DNA of 64,000 nt from Pedobacter faecalis (GCF_030182585.1 NZ_JARXOW010000001.1:1116001-1180000), one strand, 5' to 3'; positions 8,465 through 16,995 are shown, counted from the first letter of the stretch. Numbers and translations are program-made. The notes: a model not told the origin generated them from the letters alone.

Positions 8465-8910
8465 TCAAAGCCAAGGGAAAATTCGAGGAGAGAATGAAAT
8501 ATAACCATCCCCTTTTTGCTAGGATACTGGATTTACTGCTTGAATTTATCAGTTCCGAATTTGTTAAAAATACACCGGTGATTAGTCCGAAGCGCTACGA
8601 ATATTTATACAGTGCCTACTTCGCCGACGAGATGTTGGATAATTCGTTTGAACCGGTGCCACACCCAGTTGAAGAACTTGCGCGTTATGATGCCTTAGTC
8701 TACCCCAGTATTGCCAATAAATATGAGACGGAGAATTTAGCAATAATGCCTGAATCGGTGAAAAAGCTAATTCCCCACCAATTTCTCGATTGCCAAGTTT
8801 TAAGTCTTGAACCTTCTGAATTAAATGGGGAGCCAATACCGATTACGGTCTCCATTTTACGGAAATCGTATTATATAGAAGGTGACCTGGTCATTTGGGA
8901 AGATGATTGA
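8461..8910 (+). CDS. RES-domain protein, C-terminal part (-1 frame)
   Basis: 149 codons from a nominal TTG. The protein-like reading extends further upstream to 8446 in the same frame (VQTEELIKAKGKF), with no good start codon there. This supports synthesis as part of the upstream protein. It holds the last conserved RES element, YDALVYPSIANKYETENLAI, whose Ser completes the R-E-S triad. The two pieces overlap by 4 nt. Alone it would lack the Arg and Glu and could not be an active NADase. Confidence 0.65.
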   Translation: MIKAKGKFEERMKYNHPLFARILDLLLEFISSEFVKNTPVISPKRYEYLYSAYFADEMLDNSFEPVPHPVEELARYDALVYPSIANKYETENLAIMPESVKKLIPHQFLDCQVLSLEPSELNGEPIPITVSILRKSYYIEGDLVIWEDD

Positions 8911-9090
8911 TTCCGTTTCAAGCACATTATTATTTAGGCTTATGTGCATATAACCAATCCTGAGCCTGCTCATCCAGCGAGCCAGATAATTCCCTTGGTT
9001 GATCTTTACTATTTATACACAGGGGATTGCACATTACCCCGGATAAGTATTTTCATATATATTAGTAAAATATTCTAAAAAACTTTCCTT
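8911..9090. other. Leader region of the vWA/PP2C/kinase triad
   Basis: 180 bp without a gene. A weak promoter of the Bacteroidota form may lie at 9027-9055: TTG at 9027-9029, an 18-nt spacer, then TATTTTCA at 9048-9055 (two mismatches to TAnnTTTG). Nothing else is visible. Confidence 0.3.
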
Positions 9091-9765
9091 ATGGATGAAT
9101 ACATATCTTTTGAACAGATCCCTTTTGGTTCCGATGATTTTGCCAACAATCCGGAGTCTCGCTGCCCATGTATGCTGTTACTCGACACTTCGGGTTCAAT
9201 GGGCGGCAGGCCCATACAAGAACTCAACGAAGGGATACAAATTTTAAAAAATGAGCTGGTACAGGACTCGCTCGCCTCAAAACGGGTTGAAGTAGCCATG
9301 ATAACTTTTGGACCTGTCTCACTTGAATCTGATTTCCAAACAGTTGACCATTTCTACCCAAAAACACTCTCGGCAAATGGCGATACGCCCATAGGCAGTG
9401 CAGTTACTTTAGGAATTGAGCTGATCAATAAAAGGAAACAACTCTACCGGGAAAACGGAGTAGGTTACTACAAGCCCTGGATTATCCTGATCACCGACGG
9501 CGGACCTACAGATAACTGGTCACATGCAGCTAAATTGATCCAGGATGGAGAAAACGAAAACAAATTCGCATTTTTTGCCATTGGTGTGGAAGGTGCCAAC
9601 ATGGACACTTTGAGCAAACTTTCGGTCAGGAGCCCTATTAAGTTAAAGGGACTCATGTTCCGCGAATTCTTTTTATGGCTATCTTCTTCCATGAAAATGG
9701 TATCCAGCAAAAATCCAGGCGAACAGACGAAGCTTTTACCACCAACGGGTTGGGCAAACCTATGA
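9091..9765 (+). CDS. TerY-like vWA domain protein
   Basis: A 224-residue von Willebrand A domain protein. The metal-ion-dependent adhesion (MIDAS) motif DTSGSM lies at residues 32-37, and a second loop reads ITDGGPTD about 100 residues later. No signal peptide or membrane segment, so cytoplasmic. It is the first gene of a tightly coupled three-gene run: its TGA overlaps the ATG of a PP2C phosphatase gene (ATGA), and a kinase follows. This arrangement matches the TerY-P triad described for Ter-type stress systems, where the vWA protein is thought to act as a metal-dependent scaffold. No other ter genes (terB/C/D/E) are in the window. Confidence 0.85.
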   Translation: MDEYISFEQIPFGSDDFANNPESRCPCMLLLDTSGSMGGRPIQELNEGIQILKNELVQDSLASKRVEVAMITFGPVSLESDFQTVDHFYPKTLSANGDTPIGSAVTLGIELINKRKQLYRENGVGYYKPWIILITDGGPTDNWSHAAKLIQDGENENKFAFFAIGVEGANMDTLSKLSVRSPIKLKGLMFREFFLWLSSSMKMVSSKNPGEQTKLLPPTGWANL

Positions 9766-10523
9766 TTTGGAAAATGATCGGTCAAAGCGTGATCGGCACC
9801 TCCCATATTCAATCTGGAAAAACGTGTGAGGACGCGGTTTACCATAAGATCATGTATTCTGATAAGCATGATGAAGTACTCCTATGCTTTGTCAGCGATG
9901 GTGCCGGAAGTGCCAAATATGCTGCAAAAGCTGCAGACGCCTCCGTCTTGAAAGGTGCCGAGTTCGTTGAAAAAGTTATTTATTCAGAAGATCAGCTGAC
10001 CGAATCCAATTTAATTGCGGTCGCCGAACAGATTTACGATCATCTCACTACCCTTGCAGCAGAGCAACAGGTGCCTAAAAACGAATTTTCCTGCACGCTA
10101 CTGGGATGTATAATTTTCCCAGACCGCGCAGGATTTATCCAGATTGGTGACGGAGCGATTGTAAGAAGTGTTGCTGGCCAACATCTTACAACTGTCTGGT
10201 GGCCTCACAATGGAGAATATCAAAATACTACAACATTTCTCATCGACGATCCGAATTTTCCGCATCTTAAGACAAAAGTGATTGACGAGACCATTACTGA
10301 AATCGGGATCTTTACTGATGGACTCCAGATGCTAACATTGAATAATGAAACCGAGGGCGTCCACCAGCCTTTTTTCAACAATCTTTTTCCGCTGCTCAGG
10401 CGTGCAACTGAGCCAGATCACCTCGCAATCTTGAACAATCGGCTCATCGAATACTTATCCGGAGATGTTATCAATAACCGGACGGATGACGATAAAACAC
10501 TATTCTTGGCCACACGATTGTAA
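9762..10523 (+). CDS. PP2C-like protein phosphatase of the triad
   Basis: A 253-residue protein. PP2C metal sites are visible: CEDAV (Asp24), SDGAGSA (Asp46-Gly47), IFTDGLQML further on, and DDKTLFLA at the C-terminus. This indicates a Mn/Mg-dependent Ser/Thr phosphatase that would reverse the partner kinase. I chose ATG 9762, which overlaps the vWA stop as ATGA. A longer in-frame version from 9675 would run inside the vWA gene and adds nothing domain-like. The stop overlaps the next start as TAATG. The interlocked starts and stops imply one transcript and coupled translation of phosphatase, kinase and vWA protein. Confidence 0.87.
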   Translation: MIWKMIGQSVIGTSHIQSGKTCEDAVYHKIMYSDKHDEVLLCFVSDGAGSAKYAAKAADASVLKGAEFVEKVIYSEDQLTESNLIAVAEQIYDHLTTLAAEQQVPKNEFSCTLLGCIIFPDRAGFIQIGDGAIVRSVAGQHLTTVWWPHNGEYQNTTTFLIDDPNFPHLKTKVIDETITEIGIFTDGLQMLTLNNETEGVHQPFFNNLFPLLRRATEPDHLAILNNRLIEYLSGDVINNRTDDDKTLFLATRL

Positions 10524-12472
10524 TGACCTCACAGATTTACCAAGGCATTCGGGGAAAGCATTACTCCGCCGGACCAAAAATCGGTCAGGGTGGAGAGGGT
10601 GCAGTGTTCGCCATTCAGGGCGAAGATACGCTGGTGATCAAAATCTACACTGAAAAACTCGATCCAGACAAATCAGAAAAACTGATCTACATGGCCTCCA
10701 TGGTAAGTGATGAGCTCACAAAATTTGCAGCCTGGCCATTGGACATTGTCAAAGATAGGCTCGGGCAGACATGCGGCTTTGTAATGCGCAAACTGGAAGG
10801 ATATGTCCCGTTACATAATCTGTTCAACCCAATGGACAGGAAAAAGCTCTTCCCTGACAAAGGCTATAACTTCTTAGTCCACGTATCGCGCAACCTGGCT
10901 ACCGCATTTCACCGGATACACCACTTAGGCATCGTTGTTGGAGACGTTAACGAAGCTAATATACTCGTAAGTGCGGCAGGCATGGTCGCCTTGATCGATT
11001 GCGATTCATTCCAAATAAAAAACGGCACCAAATATCACTACTGCGAAGTAGGCATTCCAAGATATACTCCCCCCGAGTTATTGCTCAAAGGCTCTTTCCA
11101 CCAAGTGATCCGCACCGTCAATACCGACAATTTTTCACTGGCTACACTGATATTTCAACTGCTTTTTCTAGGCCGAGCGCCTTTCACCGGCATCAATCCC
11201 GGCAGTCAGGAGATAGACGAGGAAACGGCCATAAAAACCCACGAGTTCGCCTACTCGCTAAGACGCCAGAACAAAAAACTGTTTCCTGCCAAACATAGCC
11301 TGGAACTTCATGCAATGCCCACTGGAATTTCTGCACTTTTCCATGCCGCGTTTGAACATACTTTGGACAGACCAACCGCGGCTGCCTGGCTTAATGAGCT
11401 TGCCGGCTTGAACAAAGTGATTGTGCAATGTGCCAATACTAAAATTCACTACTATCCTAAAGGTGTCGGCTATTGTCCATGGTGCAGATTTCGCGATAAA
11501 CACAACATCATTTACTTTCTGGATGATTCCTATCTCAAGGCACTTCCGCAAATGAACGACATCGACCAGTTTGTGAACGGCTTTAAACTGGACAAAATCG
11601 AACTTAAAACACTAACAGAATCTTACACCAAACCAGCTCTAAAAGCAGAACCCATAGAAGCAAAATTCCACACCTGGAGAGTAATGAATGTCAGTGTTAT
11701 TTCGCTGATAGTCCTAGCGACAATGGTCCTTTGCTTCCTATTCAACTGGCTGTGCTTATTTGGAGGTTATGTAGCCATATTAATTGTGAACCGCTTTTCA
11801 CCTGTTAAAAGGAAACTGGAAAGCGAATTTAAAAACAGGCAGGATAAGTTAACCAACCTGAAGCAGTCGTTATCCTCCTTGGTAAAACAGCACAACTATC
11901 CATCAGAACTGACCACCTACAATCAGGCTGCCAGACAATTGCAACTGTCAATAGACGCCTTCAAAGGTCTTCCCGGAGAATTCAATAAGCGAAAAAAGAA
12001 GATTGAAGAGGATCATTACAACGCAAAACTCCATCTGTTCTTGCAGCATTTCGATGTTACACGCCATCCCATTCCCTCCTTTGGCACTGCAAAAAAGACG
12101 CTCATTTATGGTAATGGCATTCGGACAGCAGCCGACATCACTAAACTCAGGTACACAAAAATTGCAGGTATCGGCCCAAAAAACATTCAAATATTAATGG
12201 ATTGGCGAAGGCACATTAGCACTGGATTTGCTTATACACCAGATAAAACCATCATTGATCAGCAAATCAATTCTGCCGCCCAGGAATTCACCGCAAAAAA
12301 ACAAAAGCTGGCCATAGATATCAAAAATCAGTACAAAGCAGTCGCAGCCCTCCAATCCAATATTTTATCAAGTTCCAACAGGCTGGAAACACAATACAAC
12401 AACCTTATTCCTATCCTTTACCAAGCCCAGCTAAACTTCGATGCCTTTAAGAAATTCAAAGGGAAACTTTAG
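10523..12472 (+). CDS. Membrane-linked protein kinase with zinc-ribbon-like and HhH segments
   Basis: A 649-residue protein. The kinase domain (~15-270) has the glycine loop GQGGEGAVF (21-29), ATP-binding Lys40 in VIKIY, a catalytic loop GDVNEANIL (~140), and DCD in place of DFG (~160). A C-H-CPWC cluster near 300-320 resembles a small zinc ribbon. Two adjacent hydrophobic segments (~387-426) probably form a membrane hairpin, followed by a ~100-residue coiled coil and a helix-hairpin-helix segment (~530-560, with IAGIGPKN) of the DNA-binding kind. Kinases of TerY-P triads are linked to zinc-binding and nucleic-acid-binding modules. Substrates are unknown; with the vWA and PP2C genes it would form a reversible phosphorylation switch. 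Confidence 0.87.
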   Translation: MTSQIYQGIRGKHYSAGPKIGQGGEGAVFAIQGEDTLVIKIYTEKLDPDKSEKLIYMASMVSDELTKFAAWPLDIVKDRLGQTCGFVMRKLEGYVPLHNLFNPMDRKKLFPDKGYNFLVHVSRNLATAFHRIHHLGIVVGDVNEANILVSAAGMVALIDCDSFQIKNGTKYHYCEVGIPRYTPPELLLKGSFHQVIRTVNTDNFSLATLIFQLLFLGRAPFTGINPGSQEIDEETAIKTHEFAYSLRRQNKKLFPAKHSLELHAMPTGISALFHAAFEHTLDRPTAAAWLNELAGLNKVIVQCANTKIHYYPKGVGYCPWCRFRDKHNIIYFLDDSYLKALPQMNDIDQFVNGFKLDKIELKTLTESYTKPALKAEPIEAKFHTWRVMNVSVISLIVLATMVLCFLFNWLCLFGGYVAILIVNRFSPVKRKLESEFKNRQDKLTNLKQSLSSLVKQHNYPSELTTYNQAARQLQLSIDAFKGLPGEFNKRKKKIEEDHYNAKLHLFLQHFDVTRHPIPSFGTAKKTLIYGNGIRTAADITKLRYTKIAGIGPKNIQILMDWRRHISTGFAYTPDKTIIDQQINSAAQEFTAKKQKLAIDIKNQYKAVAALQSNILSSSNRLETQYNNLIPILYQAQLNFDAFKKFKGKL

Positions 12473-12548
12473 ATTCGTCAAATGAAATTTGATTCTGAGA
12501 CTATCTATTCCATATTCTGAGTCCTTCAACTAGCTGTCAGTTCCACAC

Positions 12549-14297
12549 CTATTTACTTTTTGAGGATTGCTCCCATTGATTTTCTTCTATAACATCTTTC
12601 TTTTTTGGACTAAGCATACTTCTCCACGAGTCAGGGAAAAACTCATTTTTATAATACACGTGTGCAAGTGTTCTTAGATAGCTAAATCCAGCTCGATCTG
12701 TTCTATAATCAATTTTCTCAATAGGTTTTTCGCTCATCCAATCCCGAAATTCTTTAAAAGAGTTTTTAAGACTAAGACTGGTTTCGACATAAAACTCCTG
12801 ATCAAAGTGCTTTTCAAATAGCAATTGCTCGATGTCATATACGTTATAATTAGGATAAGCAGTTTGCAGATTAATTTTACCTTCAAATCCAACCTTAAAA
12901 CTGTCATAGATGTATTCCCCTGTTAGAATGGCTGTTAACTCAAATAATATCGTAATAAGCAATGAACTTCTATCCTCATACCCTTCTTTATTGTCACTTG
13001 CAATAGCTTTAATTAATATGGACGCGTCTTGTGAAAGTAAAGGGAAGCGATCAGTAATCTGATGGGTGATTATGATATTTTCGAAGATGCTAACCAAATA
13101 GTCTGCAACGAATCTAATGTCATCTTCATCGTATTGATCGAGGACAAATCGGAAAACATTGAGTACTGTAATAGAATGATAATCCATTATGGCCCTGTGA
13201 CAGCCATCGTTGTTCTCAATCAACTTTTTTAGAGCAGATTTTTGTTTGATCAACAACCGTGTCCGTTTTACATCCGATACCTTTGGTAAAAACTGCGGAT
13301 AATGCTGCCGGACCTGACAGTAATAAACAAAGTAATTCAAATATTCAAAGCTTCGTAATGGGAAGCCAGCCTCTTCGAAAAAACCCCCACGCTCCGAATA
13401 TAGCCCATTCTCTTTACACGCTGTAGGAAATGTGGTAGCAAAATACTTGTCAAGCATCTTGTAATGCAGCATGACGAGTTTTCTAAATTCTCTAATAACC
13501 GATGGTTTGGTTTCAAGTTTATGTGATAACACCCAGCTCCATGTCTTCAAAAGAAGATAGGTAAGACACTGCTTAGCAGGCTCTAAATTATTGTTTTCAA
13601 TACTGTAATGGGTGATTACATTACCCAAAAGAATCTGTGTGGCAAAGAACTTATGGAACGATCTTCCCTTATTATTTTCACCTATTTTTTCAATTTGTAG
13701 ATCAACAAGAGCTCTAAAATCGCTGAAGTCGTTTTCAGGGGCATCTAATAGAATAAGCGTTCGCTTGAATAATCTGAGGCTGTGCTCATCGGTTAGCAGG
13801 TTCTCATTAAATAGATATTGACTAAAGAGATCTGTTAAATAAAAAATATCCCACCTTTCAAACTCACCATCTTTGAATTCTCTGGCTATAAATCCTTCAA
13901 ACGTAGGCCTGATGTTGGTCTTCATAATGCCGTTGTGCACGAAAACAATCTTAATCGGTAGAGAATTAAATGCAGGAATAGAACTGTCGTTGAATGCCGT
14001 ATCCTTAGCTTCGATGATCGACTCACGAACGCCATCTTTGGAAGAATAGTTTTTGTCTGTGATGTCTTTATCAGCGTGTCCTTTTAACTCGAAATAATAA
14101 CGGTGCTTTACTCCAAACTCATCCTTACCGATAGCGATAATGTCTTTGCCATACTGGGATTGCCCTTTTGCTTCTTTGGCAGTAGCAACTATCCTAAAGC
14201 CCATCAAATTAATCAGTATTGGGAATAGGGCATCAAGCTCCCCGTCCTCCTTCAAATTCTCCAGATATTCTCTTACAATAATACTATTGCTTCCCAT
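12549..14297 (-). CDS. PD-(D/E)XK nuclease-like protein
   Basis: A 582-residue protein of unknown family. The first ~120 residues look like a restriction-endonuclease fold: GQSQYGKDIIAI (Asp52) and then RYYFELKGH (Glu70, Lys72), the pattern D-x(17)-ExK of PD-(D/E)XK nucleases and Mrr-like proteins. The remaining ~450 residues are mainly helical without a recognised domain. It has no signal peptide. Its ATG (14297) lies 25 nt inside the end of the upstream helical-repeat gene, so the two are very likely translationally coupled partners. Convergent with the kinase gene, 76 bp apart. Nuclease activity is inferred from the motif only. Confidence 0.6.
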   Translation of the reverse strand: MGSNSIIVREYLENLKEDGELDALFPILINLMGFRIVATAKEAKGQSQYGKDIIAIGKDEFGVKHRYYFELKGHADKDITDKNYSSKDGVRESIIEAKDTAFNDSSIPAFNSLPIKIVFVHNGIMKTNIRPTFEGFIAREFKDGEFERWDIFYLTDLFSQYLFNENLLTDEHSLRLFKRTLILLDAPENDFSDFRALVDLQIEKIGENNKGRSFHKFFATQILLGNVITHYSIENNNLEPAKQCLTYLLLKTWSWVLSHKLETKPSVIREFRKLVMLHYKMLDKYFATTFPTACKENGLYSERGGFFEEAGFPLRSFEYLNYFVYYCQVRQHYPQFLPKVSDVKRTRLLIKQKSALKKLIENNDGCHRAIMDYHSITVLNVFRFVLDQYDEDDIRFVADYLVSIFENIIITHQITDRFPLLSQDASILIKAIASDNKEGYEDRSSLLITILFELTAILTGEYIYDSFKVGFEGKINLQTAYPNYNVYDIEQLLFEKHFDQEFYVETSLSLKNSFKEFRDWMSEKPIEKIDYRTDRAGFSYLRTLAHVYYKNEFFPDSWRSMLSPKKKDVIEENQWEQSSKSK

Positions 14298-16249
14298 CTC
14301 TTAAAATCTTTTGTCCAATCTTCTATGTACCAGGTTCTCATCTCATAATCATATTTATTAGGTGATATTGAGTGCTGCCTCGGAAAAACCATACTTGCCC
14401 CAATTTTAGAAAGTTTGCCTATCCTACTGTCTACCTCCCCGTCCTGTTTCCAGCCCCCTCCCTTAGCCAATATTACTGTCGTTGCCAACTGACTGATGAC
14501 ACTACCTTTGTTAATCCCTTTTTGAATCGAGGTATTGAACTTCGAATTCCATATCTCGTTAAATTCCTTCATAAGCTTCGACTGCGTATAATACGGGTTC
14601 AATTCTTTGATCACCGATTTATGCCTCATCATCTCAGTAACGTATTCATTCTTTTCTTTTAATCTACTGATCAGCGCCTGATCCTCTGGGTCATTGGGAT
14701 CCGCGTATTTTTCAAAAATGTCAATGATCGGGACACCAAAGTTTTCAATTTCATATTCTAACTTCAGCTTGAAAACGTCAGCAACAAACGATGAACTGCT
14801 TTTTCGCAGAGGCAAAACGATTGGTAGCGCTCTTTCAATATCGTAGTCCATGTGAAGAATCGAAACCCAGAGTTTATACTGATCTAAAGGTGGCAATGTC
14901 AATAAATCAATTGCAAAATTGAAGGGTCGACGCGGGTGGTATATTGACTTCATTATTTTCCCGGCAGCTAATCTGACCCATCCAAGATCATGTATCAACA
15001 GCGAGATCAATTCACTAGAAAACTCCTCTGGCGCCTCATTGAGAAAATGATGTATTGGGTAATCAAATGAACTGACAGGGAATTTCTTTCCGTAAGCGAC
15101 GTACGCTTCCACAAAACGGAAGAAATATTTCGGGCTGCTCCGTCCAGCTAAGGCATTGCTGATCCCATCGTGAAGGTCCCCATTATTAATCTCTTCACCA
15201 ATTGAAAGGACCAGCTCATTTATTTTTTCATCATACCCATCAACCAACCTCAGGTTATGGAGTACCTGCTGTTTTACTCTTAAGTCTGAACCTTTTAGAA
15301 GCGCCTGTAGTGCAGAAAAACACTTGTCAATGACAGCGGTATCAATCAAGTTATTGTTTCCCAAAAGTTTAATATAAAATCTCGGTAATCCAATTGATAA
15401 CTCATATTTATGAGGACTTATTGACTCAATAACATTAATAACCGCATGCGCCTCCATTTCATCACGGATGCCAAATGCAGACACAGCTGTAATTATCGGC
15501 AGATGAGTCTTTGCTTCTACAATCATGGCCTTGAGAAAATCACATTTATTGCCAGTACTGTGGTATTTTCCAACGATAGCAGGGGCGAAGAGCATGACTG
15601 GAGCATTTGGCTCGGTCATACAGTAGCCTAGATATTCATCTGCGATATCCTCTCGTGAACTGCTGTGTCTTGAGATAGCATTGCCAATCTGTATCAAGGC
15701 GTCATTATGATAAAGACTGGTTTGAAGCTTTGAGATTAGAAAACTAGTGATTTTTATGATCTGCTCAACAGATAAGTTTAAATCTAATAAGTTCTCAAAG
15801 AACACTGTGTTGAATTGTCGAAGTAATGGCATCTCCTCCTGAGCTTCAAACATTGGAATAATTTCCTGAAAGTCGGTTCCATGTTTCTGTCTTGAGACTA
15901 TCAAAAGATACTTTAGCAAGGAGTTGATTTGCCTACTCATCCCAATCACACCCCGATCATCCTCCCTGTAATAATTCTCGACCCGCTGCGTAAAATCTAG
16001 TGTAGCTCTAAAATCTTGGTTAAGCTTAAATTTCAACTCAGACGACATGGATGAGAAAAAGATTTTGGTAAATTCTTCTATGGGGACGATGCTGATTATT
16101 TCCTCTTGTTCAGCTAGGATGCCTTTAGTGAGCAACTTAGCATAGTTATAATTAAAATCGCTTTTAGCGAATTGGAAGGTCTTTTGGGCAATGCTTGCTT
16201 TAGCCAATTCCTTTATGGTAAGCACTTTTGCTTTCTGCTGCGTTTTCAA
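14273..16249 (-). CDS. Large helical-repeat protein, partner of the nuclease-like gene
   Basis: A 658-residue, mostly alpha-helical protein without signal peptide or membrane segments. Periodic helix pairs in the middle (for example FVEAYVAYGKKF, ELISLLIHDLGWVRLAAGK) suggest an ARM/HEAT-like solenoid. No family recognised. The start is uncertain: TTG at 16249 is the first usable codon; the frame is open upstream to about 16335 without ATG, and GTG eight codons in is an alternative. It overlaps the nuclease-like gene by 25 nt. A solenoid next to a nuclease suggests a sensor/effector pair, as in many phage-defence modules. This is inference from context, not from homology. Confidence 0.6.
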   Translation of the reverse strand: MKTQQKAKVLTIKELAKASIAQKTFQFAKSDFNYNYAKLLTKGILAEQEEIISIVPIEEFTKIFFSSMSSELKFKLNQDFRATLDFTQRVENYYREDDRGVIGMSRQINSLLKYLLIVSRQKHGTDFQEIIPMFEAQEEMPLLRQFNTVFFENLLDLNLSVEQIIKITSFLISKLQTSLYHNDALIQIGNAISRHSSSREDIADEYLGYCMTEPNAPVMLFAPAIVGKYHSTGNKCDFLKAMIVEAKTHLPIITAVSAFGIRDEMEAHAVINVIESISPHKYELSIGLPRFYIKLLGNNNLIDTAVIDKCFSALQALLKGSDLRVKQQVLHNLRLVDGYDEKINELVLSIGEEINNGDLHDGISNALAGRSSPKYFFRFVEAYVAYGKKFPVSSFDYPIHHFLNEAPEEFSSELISLLIHDLGWVRLAAGKIMKSIYHPRRPFNFAIDLLTLPPLDQYKLWVSILHMDYDIERALPIVLPLRKSSSSFVADVFKLKLEYEIENFGVPIIDIFEKYADPNDPEDQALISRLKEKNEYVTEMMRHKSVIKELNPYYTQSKLMKEFNEIWNSKFNTSIQKGINKGSVISQLATTVILAKGGGWKQDGEVDSRIGKLSKIGASMVFPRQHSISPNKYDYEMRTWYIEDWTKDFKRWEAIVLL

Positions 16250-16350
16250 GCGTTCGTTGTATTTGGTTCCTATTTTTGGTGTAAAGATCGACTTAATATA
16301 AAGATAACTTTTTGTAGTAAAAAAGAAGATTTGAAACCTCTATTACAAAC

Positions 16351-16380
16351 AAAAGGCCACCGAAATATCCGGTAGCCCTT
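16351..16380 (-). terminator. Terminator after the histone-like gene
   Basis: On the minus strand AAGGGCTACCG, a short loop, then CGGTGGCCTT, followed by TTGTTTG. One A/C mismatch lies in the stem. It starts about 24 nt beyond the stop of the Hc1-like gene and separates it from the nuclease-system promoter region. Confidence 0.7.
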
Positions 16381-16403
16381 TCCCCAAAACAGTATTTCTC
16401 CTG

Positions 16404-16586
16404 TTATTTACTTGCTGTATTTTTTAGTTCAGTCACTTCGTTACGGCCTTCGCTTGCAAGGGTTTTGATCTCTAAGTAAGCTTTACGCAAACGCGTACCG
16501 GCCGCTTTATTCTGTTTACCGTAAAATGCCGCCGCATCAGCTTCTGTTGCAGCGATCAGTTCTTTGATTTTTTCAAATGAATTCAT
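16404..16586 (-). CDS. Histone H1-like protein (Hc1 family)
   Basis: A 60-residue basic/acidic protein starting MNSFEKIKELIAATEADAAA and containing NKAAGTRLRKAYLEIK. This matches the small Hc1-like DNA-associated proteins common in Bacteroidota, which carry the motif NKAAGTR.R. It probably binds the nucleoid. ATG 16586 is chosen over a longer frame to 16646, because the extra 20 residues are hydrophobic and unlike the family. It has its own terminator and lies between the accessory island and tRNA-Leu. Confidence 0.85.
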   Translation of the reverse strand: MNSFEKIKELIAATEADAAAFYGKQNKAAGTRLRKAYLEIKTLASEGRNEVTELKNTASK

Positions 16587-16647
16587 AAATTCTAATTTAA
16601 GGATGTAAAAATATAATTGAATACTGACAAGCAGCAGCTTAGCCAAA

Positions 16648-16788
16648 CTACATCGCCAGTTCGTTCTCCTGCTCCTTGGTTTTCGATTTGTCCTTGCCTT
16701 TACTCTTATTCAGATCCTGACCCACCTGCTGCTCCTTCTTATAATCCTCGCGGATAGCAGGTCTGGGGTAAGGGTTTATTTCGAACAA
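16648..16788 (-). CDS. Possible 46-residue charged peptide
   Basis: A minus-strand frame from TTG 16788 reads MFEINPYPRPAIREDYKKEQ, then a Lys/Glu/Gln-rich tail ending ENELAM. The frame is open upstream for ~13 more codons without an ATG, so it could be the tail of a lost gene. Composition is protein-like and not random AT-rich reading. It lies between the Hc1-like gene and tRNA-Leu. Not recognised. Confidence 0.35.
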   Translation of the reverse strand: MFEINPYPRPAIREDYKKEQQVGQDLNKSKGKDKSKTKEQENELAM

Positions 16789-16835
16789 GATACATCCACC
16801 CGGCCTTCCATGATAACCTACTGAAAATCAACAAA

Positions 16836-16865
16836 AAAGGATTGCTTTTTTATGAGCAATCCTTT
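16836..16865 (-). terminator. Terminator downstream of tRNA-Leu(GAG)
   Basis: Perfect 10-bp stem AAAGGATTGC (16836-16845) and GCAATCCTTT (16856-16865) with a 10-nt loop, flanked by A and T runs on both sides. It would stop leftward transcription leaving tRNA-Leu 27 bp away. Confidence 0.85.
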
Positions 16866-16891
16866 AAAAAATTCACCATGAATCTAGTTAG

Positions 16892-16974
16892 TACCCGGAA
16901 GCAGATTCGAACTGCCACGCCCGTAAGGCGCCACCCCCTCAAGATGGTGCGTCTACCAATTTCGCCACCCGGGT
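16892..16974 (-). tRNA. tRNA-Leu (anticodon GAG)
   Basis: Cloverleaf read on the minus strand. The acceptor stem ACCCGGG pairs with TCCGGGT, with discriminator A. The D-arm has AATTGGTAGAC. The anticodon stem CCATC/GGTGG encloses the loop TTGAGGG, giving anticodon GAG. A long variable arm typical of class II tRNAs is present, and the T-arm GGCAG-TTCGAAT-CTGCT is intact. CCA is not encoded. It starts 21 nt after the MBL hydrolase gene on the same strand and may share its transcript. Its 3' end faces the accessory island. Confidence 0.95.
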
Positions 16975-16995
16975 ATATTTCCTGCAAATATATAC

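Noticed and set aside
16250..16335. N-terminal extension of the helical-repeat gene
   Set aside because: The frame is open but has no ATG, GTG or TTG in a good position and the translation is rich in Phe, Lys and Thr as in noncoding AT-rich DNA.
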